Shown: positions 34,991-43,456, counted from the stretch's first letter. The stretch is DNA of 44,189 nucleotides from Lachnospiraceae bacterium UBA4292 (GCA_002395865.1 DGVE01000031.1:1-44189); one strand, 5' to 3'. Translations and numbers: made by a program. Notes: generated by a model not told the origin, from the sequence alone.

Positions 34991-35003
34991 GCATGTCACA
35001 TGC
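34991..35003. promoter_or_regulatory. Short palindrome in the aroB leader, possible operator
   Basis: GCATGTCACATGC is a perfect 6+1+6 inverted repeat located just downstream of the predicted aroB -10 box. Confidence 0.3.
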
Positions 35004-35008
35004 GACAT

Positions 35009-35037
35009 ACTTTACCACAAGACATATTTTTTGTAAA
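35009..35037 (-). promoter_or_regulatory. aroB: Predicted aroB promoter
   Basis: TTTACA (35032-35037) and TAAAGT (35009-35014) are 17 bases apart on the minus strand. Confidence 0.5.
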
Positions 35038-35054
35038 GAAAAAGCTATTCTTTA

Positions 35055-35083
35055 TTGAACAGCCGGTGATTTTGTGCTATAAA
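35055..35083 (+). promoter_or_regulatory. mscL: Predicted mscL promoter
   Basis: TTGAAC (35055-35060) and TATAAA (35078-35083) are exactly 17 bases apart, 48 bases ahead of the mscL start. Strong consensus fit. Confidence 0.7.
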
Positions 35084-35130
35084 TAGATATTGTGATATTT
35101 TGTTTGCGCACTGCGCGGAAAGGGGAAAAT

Positions 35131-35553
35131 ATGAAAAGCTTTTTAAAGGAATTCAAGGAATTCGCACTCAAGGGCAATGTTATGGACATGGCCATAGGCG
35201 TCATCATCGGTGCAGCATTCGGAAAGATCGTTACCGCACTCACAGAGTCGTTTATCAACCCTCTTCTTCAGTTGATACCCGGTAACGGCGAGGTCGGTGG
35301 ATGCTTCTACATCAACGGAGTTGCGTTCAATTACGGCGCATTCATAACAGCGGTTATCGATTTCCTGATCATGGCATTCGTGCTGTTCTGTCTGCTTAAA
35401 GCCATCAACAAGGCTACTTCCGTCGGCAAAAAGAAAGAGGAGCCTGCCGCTCCCGACACCAAGGAGTGCCCTTACTGCAAGTCCAAGATCGCCATTGCTG
35501 CAGTTAAGTGCCCTTGCTGCACATCCGACCTTCCGAAGGATGATGTGGCCTAA
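35131..35553 (+). CDS. mscL: Large-conductance mechanosensitive channel with a C-terminal zinc ribbon
   Basis: 140 residues. The N-terminal helix and first membrane segment (FKEFALKGNVMDMAIGVIIG, continuing AAFGKIVTAL) are canonical MscL; the second membrane helix is at about 69-92. The channel opens under membrane tension to release solutes on hypo-osmotic shock. After the second helix the usual cytoplasmic helix is replaced by a short linker and a zinc ribbon, CPYCKSK...VKCPCC (Cys 113, 116, 127, 130). ATG 35131 has AAAGGGG ahead; the frame opens 13 codons earlier without a ribosome site. Confidence 0.95.
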   Translation: MKSFLKEFKEFALKGNVMDMAIGVIIGAAFGKIVTALTESFINPLLQLIPGNGEVGGCFYINGVAFNYGAFITAVIDFLIMAFVLFCLLKAINKATSVGKKKEEPAAPDTKECPYCKSKIAIAAVKCPCCTSDLPKDDVA

Positions 35554-35574
35554 GTCAGTATTCACATAACGATT

Positions 35575-35606
35575 AAGGGACTGCCCATTACCGGACAGTC
35601 CCTTTT
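35575..35606 (+). terminator. Intrinsic terminator of mscL
   Basis: A 9-bp stem AAGGGACTG / CAGTCCCTT is followed by a short T run on the plus strand. It may also work for the opposing lipoprotein gene. Confidence 0.85.
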
Positions 35607-35691
35607 GTAATTCCAGCATTAAAAATCTTCCGTCAAAACACGTATCGTCGCCGCGGCAATGTTTTTTGTATCCTTTTAAGCCTGTTTCAGC

Positions 35692-36924
35692 CTACTCCTG
35701 TGCCAAAAACACATCCCTGACGAATGAGTTTTCTGTTTTCTCCCCGTTATTCAGTCTCTCCCTGTCCTCGGGGCTCAGGCGGTTGAATGAAAAGACTATA
35801 TTATATGTGGCATGATCCGCAGGTTTCGTATATGCAAGGATCACCAGCCTGTCATTTATACCGTCCATGAGATATCTCGCAGCGAAAAATTCTCCATCGA
35901 CCTTCATGATATATATCTGAAGGTCCCCCAGAAGGGTGTTCCCGTGAAAGTCCTTTTCGAGCTCAAAATAATACTCATTAAGGGCGTCATATTGCCGGAT
36001 CAGACTGCTGTACTGCTCCATCACTGCTTCACCGGCGCCGTACTCATTCAGGAAGTTCTCCAGATCCTGAACCTTCTTGAATGCCCTTGTGTATACATTG
36101 CCGTCACCTGTAAGTGAGGAAAGAACAGTATTGTCCGTAATATCCACAGCTCTGCTTGTTCTGATACTGTCCTCGCCGTCGTGATCATAAATGAATGCTG
36201 CATACAGGGGCACGAGTCCCTCATCTGTCAGTACAGTTATATTCTCCATGTAATACTCGGGCTTAAACCCGGGCGCATATTCGTCATCGGTATACTCCAA
36301 GGGTCTCTTGATATGCATCCAGCCCTCCGTCCCGGAGTCCGCACTTATATATATCCAGTTTTTTGTGTCCGTCGCGCTGACATGGCACATATCGGTTATA
36401 CTCAGGTATTGTTTTTCGGAATTCAGATCTCTCTGTGCGTATACAGGGATCCTGACCGTAGGGACAAAGCCCTCACTGTACTCCTGATAATACACTCCGT
36501 CCCGGTATTCGGCTCCCTCCTTCACCCAGCGGCGGAACTCCATGCAAAAGTAGATCAGATAGTCATCCTCCGAGTACACCGGCAAATCCCAGGCCGGGTC
36601 CAATGTAGTGGTCTCCTCCCCGGAAGCCGTTGCATCTGTATCATCAGAAGTGTCCGGCTCTTCCTTCGTTTCCTGATTCTCCGATGCGGGAGGGACCGTT
36701 TCAGAAGCCACAGACTGAGACTCCCCCGCTGAAGATGGCTCCGGCGCCCCGGGTTTCCCTGCGGAGACTGCATCAGCTTCGGAAGGCTGCTCCTGCTGAG
36801 TCGTTATTACATCCGTGTATTTCTCTGTAGGCAATATGTCTGCCGGTCGGAACGAAGAACAGCCACAGCAAAGAAGGGCGAGTAAAATAACAGATACGGC
36901 TTTATTACGTTCCATCGTGCTCAA
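35692..36924 (-). CDS. Lipoprotein with SH3-like region, paralogue of the lipoprotein at 17019
   Basis: About 410 residues. Lipobox in LLALLCCGC, then a Ser/Glu/Thr-rich linker. The block DMCHVSATDTKNWIYIS...GTEGWMHIK and the following VPLYAAFIYDHDGEDS match the 17-kb lipoprotein. No named family recognised. The TTG at 36924 has AGGAGG eight bases upstream; ATG 36915 is the alternative, and the frame extends to 36960. It is last in a run of lipoprotein and amidase-like genes. Exported, anchored on the outer membrane face. Confidence 0.78.
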   Translation of the reverse strand: MSTMERNKAVSVILLALLCCGCSSFRPADILPTEKYTDVITTQQEQPSEADAVSAGKPGAPEPSSAGESQSVASETVPPASENQETKEEPDTSDDTDATASGEETTTLDPAWDLPVYSEDDYLIYFCMEFRRWVKEGAEYRDGVYYQEYSEGFVPTVRIPVYAQRDLNSEKQYLSITDMCHVSATDTKNWIYISADSGTEGWMHIKRPLEYTDDEYAPGFKPEYYMENITVLTDEGLVPLYAAFIYDHDGEDSIRTSRAVDITDNTVLSSLTGDGNVYTRAFKKVQDLENFLNEYGAGEAVMEQYSSLIRQYDALNEYYFELEKDFHGNTLLGDLQIYIMKVDGEFFAARYLMDGINDRLVILAYTKPADHATYNIVFSFNRLSPEDRERLNNGEKTENSFVRDVFLAQE

Positions 36925-36979
36925 ATTCATCTCCTCCTTCATGATCTGACAGCCAGACATTGTAGCTTATATCCATACT

Positions 36980-37477
36980 CTAATACGCATCTCCATACGT
37001 GAATATCTTCCACGTATCATCATAATCACGGTAAACTACCCACTGAAATACCTCTTCGGTATTCTTGGTAAGCGCACCATCGTCACCGATATACCACAAT
37101 CTGGTATTTAATGCTATCATGCGGTTTTCGGATATGTAAGGCTTAATAAACTCCGTTTCTCCATTCATATACAGAAGCGTATATGCATCCTGAGCCTTCT
37201 GATCGTAGCTGATCTCAAGTATTGTGAAAACTCCTCCCATATCGTCGCAGTAATTCTCTACAGCCGCTATTGCCTCGCATATATCCTTCTCCGAAGGATA
37301 CTCCTCTTTCTTCGCTTCTGAAGCGTGATCTGTATATTCGTTATCTTCCACAGAAAGAACTATAACCGAGCTTTCTGAAGGATCAACCGCCGAATTCTGT
37401 CTGTACGATGCTGAGCAACCTGCCGTGATCAGCGCTGTTGTTATAGCTACCATAAGTACCATTTTTGTAGCCTTCAT
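36980..37477 (-). CDS. Small lipoprotein of unknown function
   Basis: 165 residues. Lipobox in TTALITAGC with Cys21, then a polar linker and a compact domain of about 100 residues ending FQWVVYRDYDDTWKIFTYGDAY. No family recognised. ATG 37477 has GGAGGTG ahead and overlaps the amidase-like stop as ATGA, so the two are translationally coupled and probably act together at the cell surface. Confidence 0.75.
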   Translation of the reverse strand: MKATKMVLMVAITTALITAGCSASYRQNSAVDPSESSVIVLSVEDNEYTDHASEAKKEEYPSEKDICEAIAAVENYCDDMGGVFTILEISYDQKAQDAYTLLYMNGETEFIKPYISENRMIALNTRLWYIGDDGALTKNTEEVFQWVVYRDYDDTWKIFTYGDAY

Positions 37478-38703
37478 GGATCAGACACCTCCCCCGGCGG
37501 AACATTTGTTTGGTATCCGCATATCGTGCACGTTTTTGCATTATTGTTTCCTACAAGCTTGTGATTACCCTCGCTGATCTTCTTACCGCACTGTGTACAA
37601 TACTTCCAGTGTTTCGAGGTATTGTAAGTATACGAGCCCGATGTATTGTGGGTTGAGCAACCCTCGTTAAACAAAAGCGTGTACTTTGTATAAGAATTCA
37701 TTGCTAATGCTACAGAAACGGATGCTCCACTTACATTTGGGTTATGTGCGCAGTAGATCAGATCTCCCGAAGAATTATACCCTGTGCATATCATTATATG
37801 CCCGTGACCATTAGTCGTTCCTGTTGATTTCCAGTAAAACGGGTTTCCTGGCAGGATTGTTGAGGTGGAAGCTGTTTGTCTGGTGACGCCCATACCCACA
37901 AAATGCGTATCGAATGTATCTACATTTACCCAGGCAAGTGCGTATGAATTCGTAGAAGTAATATAATACCATCCACTGTTATAATTTCCTACTCCGTCAA
38001 ATGGAATTCCTCCTGCATACAGACACTGCGAAACAAAGTTCGCATCATCATATGACATAGTATTATAAGCAGAATTTGATGATGTCGCATACGTATTCGC
38101 ATAGTTTATGGCGTTCTGTCTGTTATACGTATACGGAGAAAGAATGCTTTCGTTTTGATCAATACTGTCGCTCGCACGATGGACTATCGCACCATCACCG
38201 TCAATGTCATATTCGCTGAAATCCACATTACAAAAACCTGATATCAGGCACTCATCATATATATCACTTGTTATTATACCATCATCGGTTAATTCTACAA
38301 TATGGTTTGTGATAAAGGAAAATGAATCCTCCATGCCAAGCTTGGTATACGTTATTGTCACGCACTCATTTAGTGCGACACGACTGCCTTCTGCGGTCTT
38401 TTCGGTATTCAGAATATCGACACTGCAGTCAACATCTGTAAATGTCGTCCCGGATATTCTCTGATAGTTTTCCAGACCAGCTTTACGTAGGTTGTTATCT
38501 TCCGCAACGGCTTCCGATACATCTTTAAACGTTTCCGCCTCTATTCTATAATCTCCAAGACCTTCATATCTGCTCTCATAGTATTCCCCAAAAAAGCCTT
38601 CAAGGTCTTTATCGGTTTCAAAAGCGGTCGTACCGCCACCGACAATACTTGATATCAATAACAATAATGTCGTAACTACTGAAAAGAAACTATTACTGAT
38701 CAT
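37474..38703 (-). CDS. Secreted amidase-like protein (Amidase_6 fold) lacking the catalytic cysteine, with C-terminal zinc ribbon
   Basis: 409 residues. N-terminal signal/membrane segment (about 5-25), a mixed region to about 185, then an Amidase_6-like domain: YNRQNAINYANTYA (193-206), SYDDANFVSQCLYAGGIPFD (217-236) and GHGHIMICTGYN (299-310, His302). In this family the motif is normally DCxNFVSQ with the catalytic Cys; here codon 220 encodes Asp. Four cysteines (369, 372, 392, 395) form a terminal zinc ribbon. Family knowledge: such domains cleave peptidoglycan-type amides; this one may only bind. The start at 38703 has its best AGGAGG 30 bases away, separated by a 7-bp hairpin. The gene is AT-richer than the central part of the window. 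Confidence 0.82.
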   Translation of the reverse strand: MISNSFFSVVTTLLLLISSIVGGGTTAFETDKDLEGFFGEYYESRYEGLGDYRIEAETFKDVSEAVAEDNNLRKAGLENYQRISGTTFTDVDCSVDILNTEKTAEGSRVALNECVTITYTKLGMEDSFSFITNHIVELTDDGIITSDIYDECLISGFCNVDFSEYDIDGDGAIVHRASDSIDQNESILSPYTYNRQNAINYANTYATSSNSAYNTMSYDDANFVSQCLYAGGIPFDGVGNYNSGWYYITSTNSYALAWVNVDTFDTHFVGMGVTRQTASTSTILPGNPFYWKSTGTTNGHGHIMICTGYNSSGDLIYCAHNPNVSGASVSVALAMNSYTKYTLLFNEGCSTHNTSGSYTYNTSKHWKYCTQCGKKISEGNHKLVGNNNAKTCTICGYQTNVPPGEVSDP

Positions 38704-38802
38704 AATTCTATTTGTAACTCTATGCGGAGTTACTTCCTCCCTTCTTAGTAATCTAACATACCATCCAGCTCTGCATTATGGTTGTATATGTCGATTATAG
38801 TC

Positions 38803-39468
38803 TTATTTTATCCTCCCATCCTTCACCGTCACTATTCTGTCACACGCACCTGCTATCTCCTGATCATGTGTGACTATCACGACGGTCTTTCCCTTTTTGT
38901 TCAGGTCGCGAAAAAGCCCCATTATCTGTTTTCCTGTCTCGGAATCGAGGGCTCCCGTGGGCTCGTCCGCAAAGATGTAATCGGGGTCGTTTACTATGGC
39001 TCTTGCTATGGCGACACGCTGTCTCTGGCCTCCGCTGAGCTTATGCACTCCTTTTTTGGCCATGTCCGAGAGGCCGACTGTATCCAAGGCCTTCATGACG
39101 CGCTCCTTCTTTTTGCCGTGCGACATGGGGCTTCCGAGTCTTAATGGCAGCATGACGTTTTCCATGATGCTCACGCCTTCTATGAGGCCGAAGTCCTGCA
39201 GTACGATGCCTATCGTACGGTTCCTGTAGCGGGCGAGCGCCATGGGTCCCATCGTATCCAGCTCTTTGTCACCTACTTTTACCGTTCCGCTCTGGAAGTC
39301 GTCTATGCCTGCGAGGATGTGGAGCAGGGTGGATTTGCCTGCGCCGGAGTTTCCGACTATGGCGGTGAGCTCTCCGTCCTCTATGGTGAGGCTCACGTCC
39401 TTAAGGGCGTGGGTCTGGTTGACCCTCTTATAGTCGTAGTATTTGTTTAGGTTCTTTATGCTGATCAT
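38803..39468 (-). CDS. ABC transporter ATPase, MacB/LolD type
   Basis: 221 residues. Walker A GNSGAGKS (39-46), Q-loop VLQDFG, signature LSGGQ (144-148), Walker B YIFADEP (164-170), H-loop THDQE. This is the ATPase class that drives FtsX-type permeases in mechanotransmission rather than classical transport. It starts directly at the stop of the permease at 39469, so the three genes form a unit. Confidence 0.93.
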   Translation of the reverse strand: MISIKNLNKYYDYKRVNQTHALKDVSLTIEDGELTAIVGNSGAGKSTLLHILAGIDDFQSGTVKVGDKELDTMGPMALARYRNRTIGIVLQDFGLIEGVSIMENVMLPLRLGSPMSHGKKKERVMKALDTVGLSDMAKKGVHKLSGGQRQRVAIARAIVNDPDYIFADEPTGALDSETGKQIMGLFRDLNKKGKTVVIVTHDQEIAGACDRIVTVKDGRIK

Positions 39469-40662
39469 TTAAGTGTCCGCCTTTCTGATTATGCTTACTG
39501 CGCTGTTCTTCCTTAACACTGTATACTTGATGAGCATGGTGATCAGTGAGAAGACGGCCACAACGGCGAGACAGAGGAGTATCTGCGGCCCGCCAAGCTC
39601 AAACAGCAGCCTGTCTGTCTTCGTCCTCACGTATGCCGCGAGGCCGAGTGTCAGGGTAAAGCCTATCGCTGAGAGTCCTATACTCTGGACTGTCATGGAG
39701 AGTGTTATCTTTGCCGTGGTCATCCCGGACATGTAAAGTATCGCATCGTCCCTGATCTCGGATATGGAATTGAGTATCGCGGCGCAGATGACTGCGATGA
39801 GTATGAATGCCATCGAAACTGCCGCGAGGGGCAGGACGCTGCCTATCTTCAGGAGTATTACATCTTTAGTCCTTGTCCTGATATCTGCGAAGCTCTCCAC
39901 TCCGGTCGCCATCTCTTCGCTCAGGAATCTATCTCGGTACTGCTCCATCTCTTCCTCTGTGATGTCATCCTGATATCTGATAAATGCCTGATAGGATGCT
40001 CTCGCATCTGAAAATCTGAAGATATCTGTATCGGACATAATGACTATGGGGTCGGTCATCTGATCGACGAGGCTGTACATTTTGAATGCGTTTATGTCTC
40101 TGGTCATTTTGTTGGGGGCATAGTAGCTCGCCCCCTGTCCCAGGACCCCGGTGACGTAGATGTCGATCTCTTCCCCTGTGACCCGGTCTTCGTATTCGAT
40201 CACGTCTCCTGCCTTTACTTTCCTGTCGGTCCCGACATAGGGCATGGGTGTCACGACCGCGGATATGCAGCCTTCTTTGTGGTCTTCGTCAAACCATCTG
40301 CCCTCTGACAGATATGGCCTGTACCTGCAGATCTCATCGTCGTAGCCGTAGAGGGTCACGTTATTGAGTCCGGTCAACTGTATGCTGTCCGTCAGAGTAT
40401 AGCTGATACTGCTGACCTTGGGGTATTTCCGCCTGAATTCATTCTGTATCGGAGTATTCGAAAAGCATATGTAGTTGCCGGCTGTGTATATGAGGTGTCC
40501 TTTGCCATCCAGGCGCTCCTTGAATGGTGTGTATCTCGCGGACTGAAACTCATATGTGGTATACAGTGTCACGCATATGAACATCATGGTTCCCGTGAGC
40601 ACCGAGATCAGAAGGTATTTAAATATGTTTTTAAATGTCCTGAGGTATGATATATATAGCAT
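39469..40662 (-). CDS. FtsX-type ABC permease, subunit 1
   Basis: 397 residues. One N-terminal membrane helix (YLLISVLTGTMMFICVTLY), an external domain of about 220 residues, then three C-terminal helices (LPLAAVSMAFILIAVICAAI, TVQSIGLSAIGFTLTLGLA, ILLCLAVVAVFSLITMLI), the FtsX/MacB topology. Cargo unknown; lipoprotein release, peptide or antibiotic handling are possible. It pairs with the permease at 40681 and the ATPase at 38803. Confidence 0.88.
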   Translation of the reverse strand: MLYISYLRTFKNIFKYLLISVLTGTMMFICVTLYTTYEFQSARYTPFKERLDGKGHLIYTAGNYICFSNTPIQNEFRRKYPKVSSISYTLTDSIQLTGLNNVTLYGYDDEICRYRPYLSEGRWFDEDHKEGCISAVVTPMPYVGTDRKVKAGDVIEYEDRVTGEEIDIYVTGVLGQGASYYAPNKMTRDINAFKMYSLVDQMTDPIVIMSDTDIFRFSDARASYQAFIRYQDDITEEEMEQYRDRFLSEEMATGVESFADIRTRTKDVILLKIGSVLPLAAVSMAFILIAVICAAILNSISEIRDDAILYMSGMTTAKITLSMTVQSIGLSAIGFTLTLGLAAYVRTKTDRLLFELGGPQILLCLAVVAVFSLITMLIKYTVLRKNSAVSIIRKADT

Positions 40663-40680
40663 GCTGCAGTTTCCCTCCTC

Positions 40681-41841
40681 TTACCTGATCTTTTTCTTCC
40701 ACATGCGGTACGGGCTTGTGCTGAAGAAGGATATGTTTATGAAGAAGAGTGCCGCCAGGGTAAGTCCCGCAGCCTTAAAGCCTGTGGTGAGTGCGGAGGA
40801 ATCCTTAAATATAAGTTCGAACCACACGTACTCTTTCATAAACCATGCATACAGCGCTTTGTCAAATATCAGGTACGCAAGCAGGGCTGATGCGGCCATG
40901 ATGGTTGTAACACCGAGCATATATCGCAGGAACATCCCTGCAGATGACCTCCCGCATATATACTGTATGGCGAGGGCCGGCTTATCTCTCTCGAGCTTGT
41001 ATCTGTATATCTGATAGATAGTCAGTATGGCAAGCGTTGCCAGAAATACGGTGATCTCCGAGAGGGTATCCCTTGTGGCGACGTTATCCGCGTCGAGTCT
41101 TACATAGTCCTGCACCAGGCAGTCTCTGCCGGGGTATACGGCTTTTATCCTGTCGACTATGGTATCAAACTCCGCGGGGGAGAGCAGCCTGTTGAAATAT
41201 ACAGCAAAAAGGCGAAGCTCCATGTCATCGCACATAGATTCCACGGGCATCAATATATCACCGATGATCGTATCATCGTATGTTCCTATGATGTTGTATT
41301 CCTGCCCTGCGATGCGTAAGACAGAACCTGTCCGGGCCTGTATTACGCCTAAAGTCATACACACGGGTTTTCCGGAGTCCATGTCCGTGGACGAATATGC
41401 CTGTCCGCGCAGGGATCTTGCGACCGCGTTATATCTGGACTTATCAAACACATATCCGTCTTCTGTCAGCGAAAAAAGTGATGTTACTTTAAGTATCTTC
41501 CTGCCTCTGTAATCAGACCCTATCTCGTTTTCAACATACTCCAGATCGGCCACTTTATTGAGAGGAAGAAAGCAGTCCACAGACACACTGTCGAGTATAT
41601 CCGTATATCCGTTCAGAAGCTCGGGCATCGCTTCTCTCAGTGCCGCGACTGAGGGCATATCTCCGTCCTCCGCGCCGAAGGCTATATTTATTTTTTTCTT
41701 TGATGCCTCCTCGCTGGCGGCCTGGTACTGATTATTGATATTTATGCCATAGGACACTATTATGGCGTCTATCGCAACGGTCTGTACCAGGAGGATGAGT
41801 ATTATGAATATGAAGTTCTTTTTTATCAATGCGATAGTCAT
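40681..41841 (-). CDS. FtsX-type ABC permease, subunit 2
   Basis: 386 residues with the same topology: an N-terminal helix (NFIFIILILLVQTVAIDAII), an external domain, and three C-terminal helices (ITVFLATLAILTIYQIY, MLGVTTIMAASALLAYLIF, GFKAAGLTLAALFFINISFF). Distantly similar to subunit 1, so the transporter is probably a heterodimer. ATG 41841 is preferred; a TTG at 41859 is possible; neither has a strong ribosome site. Two mutually exclusive hairpins lie upstream. Confidence 0.86.
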   Translation of the reverse strand: MTIALIKKNFIFIILILLVQTVAIDAIIVSYGININNQYQAASEEASKKKINIAFGAEDGDMPSVAALREAMPELLNGYTDILDSVSVDCFLPLNKVADLEYVENEIGSDYRGRKILKVTSLFSLTEDGYVFDKSRYNAVARSLRGQAYSSTDMDSGKPVCMTLGVIQARTGSVLRIAGQEYNIIGTYDDTIIGDILMPVESMCDDMELRLFAVYFNRLLSPAEFDTIVDRIKAVYPGRDCLVQDYVRLDADNVATRDTLSEITVFLATLAILTIYQIYRYKLERDKPALAIQYICGRSSAGMFLRYMLGVTTIMAASALLAYLIFDKALYAWFMKEYVWFELIFKDSSALTTGFKAAGLTLAALFFINISFFSTSPYRMWKKKIR

Positions 41842-41875
41842 GTTTCTATGTTGCAGCAAACACCACTTGTATAAT

Positions 41876-41917
41876 GCCGGGGTATCCCCGGCTTCTTTAC
41901 CAAAGCAGAAGCCGGGG
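41876..41917 (-). promoter_or_regulatory. Mutually exclusive hairpins upstream of the FtsX-type operon
   Basis: CCCCGGC at 41886-41892 can pair with 41876-41882 (7 bp, 3-base loop) or, extended to 41896, with 41907-41917 (11 bp, perfect). Neither is followed by a T run on the minus strand. It could be a structural switch or a processing site in the message between the secreted protein and the permease. Confidence 0.45.
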
Positions 41918-41995
41918 GTACTTAAGCTGCTGTCTCTCCTCTTGCTGTTAAATGAAAGTCACGGATATTCATTCTCGCCATGTTATGAATACTTA

Positions 41996-42457
41996 TCAGT
42001 AACAGTAATCCTGTAATACCTCAATAGTGTTTCTGTAAAGTGCTGTGCTTTCATTCGCATATGACGGATTAGTGCTGGAATACAGTGTGGATATATGTAC
42101 ATATTTGTGACCCATATCGTCATAATCTCTGGCTATCGAACCGCTCGATATCGCACCACCGAAGCCGCAGACTATCATGTTGCTGGATTGATTGCTGTAG
42201 CTACCATTATCATACTCTATGACTGTTGCGCTGAAACAGCGAGAGCCGCTTAAATGGTTGTCTGCAGCTGTCACGGTATAATCGCCGTGATTCGTTTCTG
42301 TCGTATACGCGTTTGTATGCATATGATTGGTGCTCACTTCCTTATCATATGTTGTATTCAGCTTGTGTAAGGTATAAGTGGTGTTTGTAACAGCATACGC
42401 TGTACAGCTGAATATCATAGAAAGTGCCAATATAGATAATGTTATTTTTCTTCTCAT
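41996..42457 (-). CDS. Small secreted protein of unknown function
   Basis: 153 residues. A classical signal peptide (MRRKITLSILALSMIFSC, cleavage near TAYA) without a lipobox position that fits lipidation; the mature part is Thr/Ser/Asn/Tyr-rich with two cysteines in RCFSATVIEYD and MIVCGFGGA. No family recognised. ATG 42457 has AAAGGA ahead; the frame continues upstream to 42514 through a hairpin and is less likely. It sits between the third sigma module and the ABC genes on the same strand. Confidence 0.7.
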   Translation of the reverse strand: MRRKITLSILALSMIFSCTAYAVTNTTYTLHKLNTTYDKEVSTNHMHTNAYTTETNHGDYTVTAADNHLSGSRCFSATVIEYDNGSYSNQSSNMIVCGFGGAISSGSIARDYDDMGHKYVHISTLYSSTNPSYANESTALYRNTIEVLQDYCY

Positions 42458-42511
42458 GATTTGTTCCTTTCCGCAGGCATAGTATGTACCGAATGTCGAG
42501 TACGTTGTGCC

Positions 42512-42602
42512 CATCGGTGTCGGAGTTTTAACCCGCCAGAGGCGGCTTTAAACATAGCCTGCAACGGCACCGATGAAAGTTTGAAAGCCTTTATTTCAAA
42601 CT
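42512..42602 (-). promoter_or_regulatory. Structured leader of the small secreted protein gene
   Basis: 42515-42824 is a 310-bp stretch without a convincing gene. It holds a CATCGGTG / CACCGATG stem (42512-42519 / 42568-42575) enclosing an imperfect stem (GTTTAAA.CCGCC / GGCGG.TTAAAAC) and a separate 9-bp stem AGTTTGAAA / TTTCAAACT (42578-42586 / 42594-42602). A -10-like TATAAT (minus strand, 42753-42758) lies further upstream. It does not match a riboswitch I know. Confidence 0.45.
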
Positions 42603-42824
42603 TTGATCTCCTTATGTAAATACGCGTAAAAACAAGAGACTGATGTCTCAGAGCACAAATGTTGCTGCCTTACCTCTGCATCGGACTCACCTCCCCATCA
42701 AATTTCAAAAACTCATCTGCAGATTGAGTAACCATGGGCTTCTTTATATGTCATTATACAAACCCACCGTCTAGAATATGGGTCACATATACGCCGATAA
42801 TGATCTTGCCTTATTCCGTTTTAT

Positions 42825-43451
42825 CTATACGACGCAAATATTCCTCTCCACGCCGTCGATCATACATGCCAACACAGTCACTTCGTACTGTCTCTGTGTA
42901 TCATAGTTGTATTCCCGTGCCTCGACCGGTATGTCCTGCGCGATACTGATCTCAACATTCCTTCCGTCGACCTTTATTATTTCACCTGCTTTCACAGACA
43001 TATGCAGTATCCGTTCTCCGTCCACGAGATAATAGCATTTCTTTAGCACTATACTGTCCGGTATCGCACCATCCGCAAATGTCAATGTTATCTGTTTGTT
43101 ATCAGTATTTAGCACCTGATCCTGCATTTCCGCTTCCTTGACATTCTGTAGAATATGCCCTGCAGGGCTTCCGTTCTCGATCTTTATCTCATACTGTCTT
43201 CCGTCTGCCGTGATCATCAAGGCTCTGTCATTGTAGATGATCAGCCTGCCACCCGTGTTTTCAAGAAGTGCATATTCTGTTTTATCTTCATTTCTGGCAT
43301 TTCTGATGGCAAACAGAGCTCCGACTCCGAGCATTATAAGGACAACAGCTGATATACACGCTGTTATCGTTCTTCTCGTTTTAGCCTGTCTTCGTCTGTA
43401 TGCATCCCTTATCGCGATTACCGCTTTTGCATTTCTCTCGGATCTATCCAT
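42825..43451 (-). CDS. One-pass membrane protein paired with the module 3 sigma factor, putative anti-sigma factor
   Basis: 208 residues. Basic cytoplasmic segment (AIRDAYRRRQAKTRR), membrane helix at about 28-49 (TACISAVVLIMLGVGALFAI), then an external beta-rich domain of about 150 residues. Starts five bases after the sigma stop with GTAGGTAAG ahead. Same topology and position as the membrane proteins at 18844 and 25459 but no zinc anti-sigma motif, so the role is inferred from context. Confidence 0.72.
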   Translation of the reverse strand: MDRSERNAKAVIAIRDAYRRRQAKTRRTITACISAVVLIMLGVGALFAIRNARNEDKTEYALLENTGGRLIIYNDRALMITADGRQYEIKIENGSPAGHILQNVKEAEMQDQVLNTDNKQITLTFADGAIPDSIVLKKCYYLVDGERILHMSVKAGEIIKVDGRNVEISIAQDIPVEAREYNYDTQRQYEVTVLACMIDGVERNICVV

Positions 43452-43456
43452 CTTAC

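Noticed and set aside
42670..42735. 21-codon ORF on the minus strand in the leader of the small secreted protein
   Set aside because: It has an ATG and stop but no ribosome site, and no sign of coding selection.
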